A DNA stretch of 64,000 nucleotides from Nonlabens sp. Hel1_33_55 (GTDB lineage: Bacteria; Bacteroidota; Bacteroidia; Flavobacteriales; Flavobacteriaceae). Every line of letters starts with the position of its first letter. Positions within the stretch are counted from its first letter, which is position 1. The position numbers and the translations under genes are program-made. Under the pieces are notes generated by a model. That model saw only the letters and a program-made list of their open reading frames with translations, had not been told where the DNA came from and did no database searches. Shown piece after piece: positions 59,775 through 64,000 of the stretch. The stretch is taken from the NCBI RefSeq assembly GCF_900101765.1, contig NZ_LT627735.1, positions 2,635,501-2,699,500 on the forward strand, in the 5' to 3' direction.

Positions 59775-62082
59775 AGCTCAAGAAGCAACGCGCAAACAAG
59801 AATTACGGGCAAATGTGGTCTTTTTCTGGAAATTGGTAGGACTAGCAATAGGATTGCTGGTTTTGATATTTATATTAACCAGTTGGGGCGTATTCGGCTC
59901 CTTACCAGATCACACAAAACTGGAGAATCCAGATACAGATCTTGCTACAGAGATTGTTGCATCTGACGCTATAACACTCGGGAAATTCTACAAAGACAAT
60001 CGTACACCGGTAAGTTTTGAAGAACTGCCACAAAATATGGTGGACGCACTCGTATCAACTGAAGATGAGCGATTCTTTGAACATAGCGGTATCGACTGGT
60101 ATGGTACTATGAGAGCGGTCGTATTTCTGGGACAGCGTGGTGGTGCGAGTACCATTACACAACAGCTGGCAAAAAATTATTTTACTGAGAAACCAGCCAC
60201 AAACATCGTGGCCCGTATAGGTCAAAAGCTCAAGGAATGGATTATTTCCATTAGGCTGGAAAAACAATATACCAAACAAGAAATCATTGCACAGTACCTG
60301 AATCAGATTACCTTTTTGTACAACGCAGATGGTGTGCGGTCTGCGTCTAGAATTTACTTTGGAAAAGAGCCCAAAGATCTCAATGTAGAAGAAAGCGCGG
60401 TTATAGTGGCGATGCTTAAAAATCCACGACAATTCAATCCACGCCGTGAGATAAGTAAAGACAAATCTTTCCAACGTCGCAATCAGGTTTTTGTACAAAT
60501 GGTGCGCAACGACAAAATGACTGAGGCTATGAAGGATAGCTTGAGAGAGCAACCTATTGAACTCAATTTTAGTCCAGAAACGCATAATGATGGAATGGCC
60601 ACCTATTTTAGAGAATATCTGAGAAGTTGGCTAGATAAATGGATTGATGAAAACCCTAATCCTGCAGATGGTGAGAAATACAACATCTACCGTGATGGTC
60701 TTAAGGTCAATGTAACGATCGATAGCCGCATGCAAGCCATCGCAGAAAAATCGGTACAGGATCACATGAAAAACCTTCAAGCCGAATTTGATCATCAAAA
60801 CAGAAACCTAAAAACAGCACCTTTTAGAGACGTTAATGAAGAAGAGGTGGACAGAATCCTCGCATCTGCAATGCGCAGGTCAGAGCGTTGGAGAATACTC
60901 AAAGCTGATGGAAAAAGCGATCAAGAAATCAAGGATAGCTTTCTCGAGAAAACAGACATGACTGTGTTTTCATGGTCAGGTGATATCGATACACTCATGA
61001 CACCGCTGGACAGTATTAAGTACTACAAAAAGTTTTTACAGGCAGGTATGATGTCCATGGAGCCACAAACAGGTCATGTAAAGGCATGGGTTGGTGGTAT
61101 CAACCACCAGCATTTCAAGTTTGATCACGTGAAAAAAGGAAAGCGCCAACCAGGATCAACGTTTAAACCATTTTTATATGCAACGGCAATTGATCTTTTG
61201 AAGTTTTCGCCATGTATGAAATTTAGTGATGGTGAATACACCATTCCAGCTGGCCGTTATGGGAACCAGCGTGACTGGACTCCTAAAAACTCTAGTGGTG
61301 GATATGGTCAAATGAGAACGCTTAAAAATGCTTTGGCTAATTCTGTCAACACGGTTTCTGCGAGATTGATGGATGAGGTAGGACCGCAAGCGGTCATTGA
61401 CAGAGTAAAAACGTTAGGTATTGATACAAGTAATATGAGAGCTCAACCAGCACTTGCCTTAGGAACAGAAGATGTGAGCCTTTACGAAATGGTTGCGGCT
61501 TATGGAGTTTTTGCAAATGGTGGCATCTACAATGAGCCAATCCTAGTTACGAGCATAGAAGATAAAAACGGAACTGTTTTGTATCAATATATGCCAGATT
61601 CCAAAGATGTAATGAACCCTGAAGTTGCGTATACTACAGTTAAACTTATGGAAGGAGTTGTCCAAGAAGGTAGTGGCGCTAGACTGCAGGACGCTTGGAG
61701 AGGCAATCAATCTTATGCCAATATCCTAACCGATTATCCATATGAGCTCAAGAATCCTATCGCAGGAAAAACGGGTACCACACAAAATCAAAGTGATGGA
61801 TGGTTTATGGGAATGGTTCCCAATCTAGTGAGTGGTGTTTGGGTTGGCGGTGAAGATCGATCCGTTCACTTTCCTGGGATTACCTATGGTCAAGGAGCAT
61901 CAATGGCTTTGCCTATTTGGGGTTCCTACATGAAAGGATTGTATGCTAATGACAATATTGAGGTATCAAAATCAAGTTTCCCTAGACCTGCAAACCTTTC
62001 TATTCAAACAGATTGTGCTAATTACAATGATGGTAATGGCAATCCTGGTGACGAAGATGATGGTGGTGAACTAGATATGTAA
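59761..62082 (+). CDS. Class A penicillin-binding protein (transglycosylase/transpeptidase)
   Basis: 773 residues from the ATG at 59,761 (a TTG six codons upstream is also open). One transmembrane helix (VGLAIGLLVLIFILTSW), then the glycosyltransferase domain with the catalytic Glu in STEDERFFEHSGID and GASTITQQLAKN, and the transpeptidase domain with nucleophile SxxK in PGSTFKPF, SVN in LANSVNTVS and KTGTT near the C terminus. All catalytic motifs are intact. It polymerises and cross-links peptidoglycan at the cell membrane. A Gly/Asp-rich tail ends the protein. Confidence 0.94.
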   Translation: MAATKAQEATRKQELRANVVFFWKLVGLAIGLLVLIFILTSWGVFGSLPDHTKLENPDTDLATEIVASDAITLGKFYKDNRTPVSFEELPQNMVDALVSTEDERFFEHSGIDWYGTMRAVVFLGQRGGASTITQQLAKNYFTEKPATNIVARIGQKLKEWIISIRLEKQYTKQEIIAQYLNQITFLYNADGVRSASRIYFGKEPKDLNVEESAVIVAMLKNPRQFNPRREISKDKSFQRRNQVFVQMVRNDKMTEAMKDSLREQPIELNFSPETHNDGMATYFREYLRSWLDKWIDENPNPADGEKYNIYRDGLKVNVTIDSRMQAIAEKSVQDHMKNLQAEFDHQNRNLKTAPFRDVNEEEVDRILASAMRRSERWRILKADGKSDQEIKDSFLEKTDMTVFSWSGDIDTLMTPLDSIKYYKKFLQAGMMSMEPQTGHVKAWVGGINHQHFKFDHVKKGKRQPGSTFKPFLYATAIDLLKFSPCMKFSDGEYTIPAGRYGNQRDWTPKNSSGGYGQMRTLKNALANSVNTVSARLMDEVGPQAVIDRVKTLGIDTSNMRAQPALALGTEDVSLYEMVAAYGVFANGGIYNEPILVTSIEDKNGTVLYQYMPDSKDVMNPEVAYTTVKLMEGVVQEGSGARLQDAWRGNQSYANILTDYPYELKNPIAGKTGTTQNQSDGWFMGMVPNLVSGVWVGGEDRSVHFPGITYGQGASMALPIWGSYMKGLYANDNIEVSKSSFPRPANLSIQTDCANYNDGNGNPGDEDDGGELDM

Positions 62083-62084
62083 CT

Positions 62085-62798
62085 ATGATTCATAAGCTGA
62101 CTCTTGAAAATATCCTTTTTCTGGATATTGAAACAGTTCCTCAACATGAAAATTTTGAGGACCTGAAACCTATAGATCAAGAGTTGTTTTCTCAAAAAAC
62201 TCAATATCAACGCCGTGATGAATTCTCACCAGCAGAATTCTATGAGCGTGCAGGAATCTGGGCAGAATTCGGTAAAATCATTTGTATTTCTGTTGGATTC
62301 TTTAGAGAATCATCATCTGGTAGAACCTTAAGAGTACACAGTTATAATGGCGATGAAAAGCAATTATTGATTGAATTTGCTCAAATGCTAGAAGAGCATT
62401 TCTCAAGACGTGAGCATCTACTTTGCGGTCACAATGCAAAGGAATTTGATTTCCCCTTTATCGCCAGGCGCATGATTATCCATGGTTTGGAACTACCTGC
62501 AAAGCTTAATCTATTTGGTAAGAAGCCATGGGAAATTCCACATCTTGATACGATGGAGTTGTGGAAATTTGGTGACTATAAGCATTATACAAGTTTGAAA
62601 TTACTGACTCGTATTTTAGGAATAGAATCACCTAAAGATGATATAGATGGTTCACAGGTGAGAAATGTCTATTATAATGAAAAGGATGTAGAACGTATTA
62701 CTCGCTATTGTGAACGTGATGTAATTGCTGTGGCGCAAGTAGTTCTCAAGTTACGTAATGAAAACCTATTGCAGGATGACCAGATCATCATCAAATAA
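62085..62798 (+). CDS. PolB-like 3'-5' exonuclease (DEDDy type)
   Basis: 237 residues. The three exonuclease motifs are visible: Exo I FLDIETVP, Exo II CGHNAKEFDFPF, and Exo III near YCERDVIAVAQV (D-x-x-x-Y/D region). No polymerase domain follows, so it is the stand-alone 'predicted 3'-5' exonuclease related to PolB' family of Bacteroidota. It starts 2 bp after the PBP stop and overlaps the ABC ATPase start by 22 bp. Confidence 0.88.
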   Translation: MIHKLTLENILFLDIETVPQHENFEDLKPIDQELFSQKTQYQRRDEFSPAEFYERAGIWAEFGKIICISVGFFRESSSGRTLRVHSYNGDEKQLLIEFAQMLEEHFSRREHLLCGHNAKEFDFPFIARRMIIHGLELPAKLNLFGKKPWEIPHLDTMELWKFGDYKHYTSLKLLTRILGIESPKDDIDGSQVRNVYYNEKDVERITRYCERDVIAVAQVVLKLRNENLLQDDQIIIK

Positions 62799-64000
62799 TC
62801 TTCAAATTGATGTGAAGGGCTTGAACCTTTCCTTCAAAAATGGCATTAGATATACTCAAGTATTGCATAATATCGACATCCAGCTTTACAAGAATGAAAT
62901 TCTGGCGGTAGTTGGTGAATCGGGTAGCGGTAAGTCGGTTGCCAGTAAGATTTTGATGGGTTTGCTTGATAGTAAGCATATTAAGGTAGATGCAAAAAAG
63001 GCCATAGTTCTAGAGAAAGATGTTTTGGAGATGGAACGTGGTGAATGGTCACGCTTTCGCGGAAGCGAGATCTCCATGATCTTTCAAGAGCCCATGAGCT
63101 CGCTCAATCCCACGAAAACTTGTGGTGAACAAGTTGCTGAAATCTTAAAGATTCATACGCAACTTAACTCTAATCAGCGCAAACATAATGTCCTTGAGCT
63201 TTTCAATAAAGTAAAGCTCCCACAACCTGAGCTGACTTATCAAAAGTATCCTCATGAAATTAGTGGTGGTCAAATGCAACGTGTGATGATTGCGATGGCC
63301 GTCGCCTGCAAACCGAAGATCTTGATTGCAGATGAACCAACGACCGCGCTAGATGTTACGGTACAGAAAGAAATTATGCTACTGCTCAAATCGCTGCAGC
63401 AAGAATATGGATTGAGTATTCTTTTCATCTCTCACGATTTGTCGCTTGTAAGATCTATAGCAGATCGTATTATGGTGATGTATCAAGGCCGTATGGTAGA
63501 AACCAATGAAGCTCAATCACTATTTGATGATCCACAGGAACAATATACCAAAGCTCTTATTGCTGCCAGACCAGAAACAGATCGCAGATTAAAGAGACTG
63601 CCTACCATCAAGGATTTCATGGAAAAGCGTATCGTTGACAAGGTTGAATCCAATGCTCAAAGAAATGAGCGTCATTCAGCTTTATATGATAGCAAACCGA
63701 TATTGAAAGTAAATAACGTTGTCAAAGATTATGCTCTAAAGAAAAAACTCTTTCAAACCCAACAATATTATCGAGCAGTCGACGAGGTGAGTTTTGAACT
63801 TTATAAAGGAGAAAGTTTAGGTCTAGTTGGGGAAAGCGGTTGCGGTAAAAGTACGTTGGGTAACATGATTCTTGGATTGCTTCCCATAACCAGTGGCCAG
63901 ATTCTTATTGATGATCATGATATCAGTAAGATCTCGTCGAACGCTCTTAGAAAGTTGCGCAAAAAAATACAGATCATTTTTCAGGATCCTTTTGCCTCGC
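62777..64000 (+). CDS. Fused dipeptide/oligopeptide-type ABC transporter ATPase, 3' truncated
   Basis: 408 residues seen, no stop before the window end. Start ATG at 62,777, overlapping the exonuclease gene by 22 bp. First ATPase: Walker A GESGSGKS, MIFQEPMSSLNP (Q-loop), SGGQMQRVMIAMAVA (signature), ILIADEPTTALD (Walker B). A linker with QYTKALIAARPETDRRLK (OPN) follows, then the second ATPase: GESGCGKSTLGNMI and IIFQDPFAS at the window edge. This is the DppD-DppF fusion layout of peptide or metallophore importers. A one-mismatch palindrome (63,052-63,067) is read as RFRGS. Confidence 0.93.
63052..63067. repeat. Dispersed palindrome copy, in the ABC ATPase
   Basis: One mismatch (CGCTTTCGCGGAAGCG); read RFRGS. 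Confidence 0.75.

Overview
The window is a piece of a Flavobacteriaceae chromosome (Bacteroidota). Evidence: gliding-motility genes gldE-gldD and gldH, Bacteroidota-type promoters (TTG plus TAnnTTTG), DUF4301, a PcrB/GGGP-synthase-like gene, extended L21 and a Bacteroidota-type tyrosine recombinase. The moderate GC and the dispersed palindrome CGCTTTCGCGAAAGCG suggest a Nonlabens- or Dokdonia-like marine genus; that is inference only.

Layout of the left chromosomal part (1-37,350): the end of the ATP synthase operon (atpD fragment, atpC); a leftward bacteriophytochrome operon (photosensor kinase, two receiver proteins, heme oxygenase); a rightward biotin operon (bioF, DUF2007, bioD, bioA, a ketoacyl-synthase-like gene, an exported hydrolase, bioB); a cupin gene, recX, an RNase E/G-type gene, a 30-residue basic protein and HU; mutY-ssb-gldE-gldD; an EamA transporter; two M16 peptidase genes, the active one fused to an OmpA domain; rplU-rpmA; ahcY; a PPTase/PcrB/thiamine-binding/PnuC/NadR-kinase/DUF4301/arfB run; a Sco protein; rseP; and tRNA-Asn.

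From 37,322 to 57,441 lies an integrative element of about 20.1 kb inserted at the 3' end of tRNA-Asn. A 30-bp copy of the tRNA end marks each boundary, and a tyrosine integrase lies just inside the left one. It carries recombination/replication-type genes (RecA-like ATPase, DUF3871, a polymerase-like protein), a defence block (type III Mod-Res and a Hachiman-like nuclease-helicase pair), several GIY-YIG genes, a shortened WYL-type regulator and small hypotheticals. No relaxase or conjugation genes are visible.

The most unusual signal is at 42,854-44,968 inside this element. Two adjacent reading frames, a family-A-polymerase-like protein and a GIY-YIG endonuclease with a NUMOD-like tail, are interrupted five times, always by TGA, never by TAA, TAG or a frameshift. 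Each TGA falls where tryptophan fits, notably at the tryptophan positions of the NUMOD-like repeats. Reading TGA as Trp restores proteins of 476 and 225 residues. This suggests DNA from a replicon using UGA=Trp (as in some recoded phages), or a recoded module in a standard-code host.

The second unusual signal is the palindrome CGCTTTCGCGAAAGCG, with at least 15 full-length copies in 64 kb. Most are inside genes, in all three reading frames (RFRES, AFAKA, SLSRKR).

To the right of the element (57,442-64,000) the chromosome resumes with a small GIY-YIG gene, ricT-like, gldH, a class A penicillin-binding protein, a DEDD exonuclease and a truncated fused oligopeptide-type ABC ATPase.
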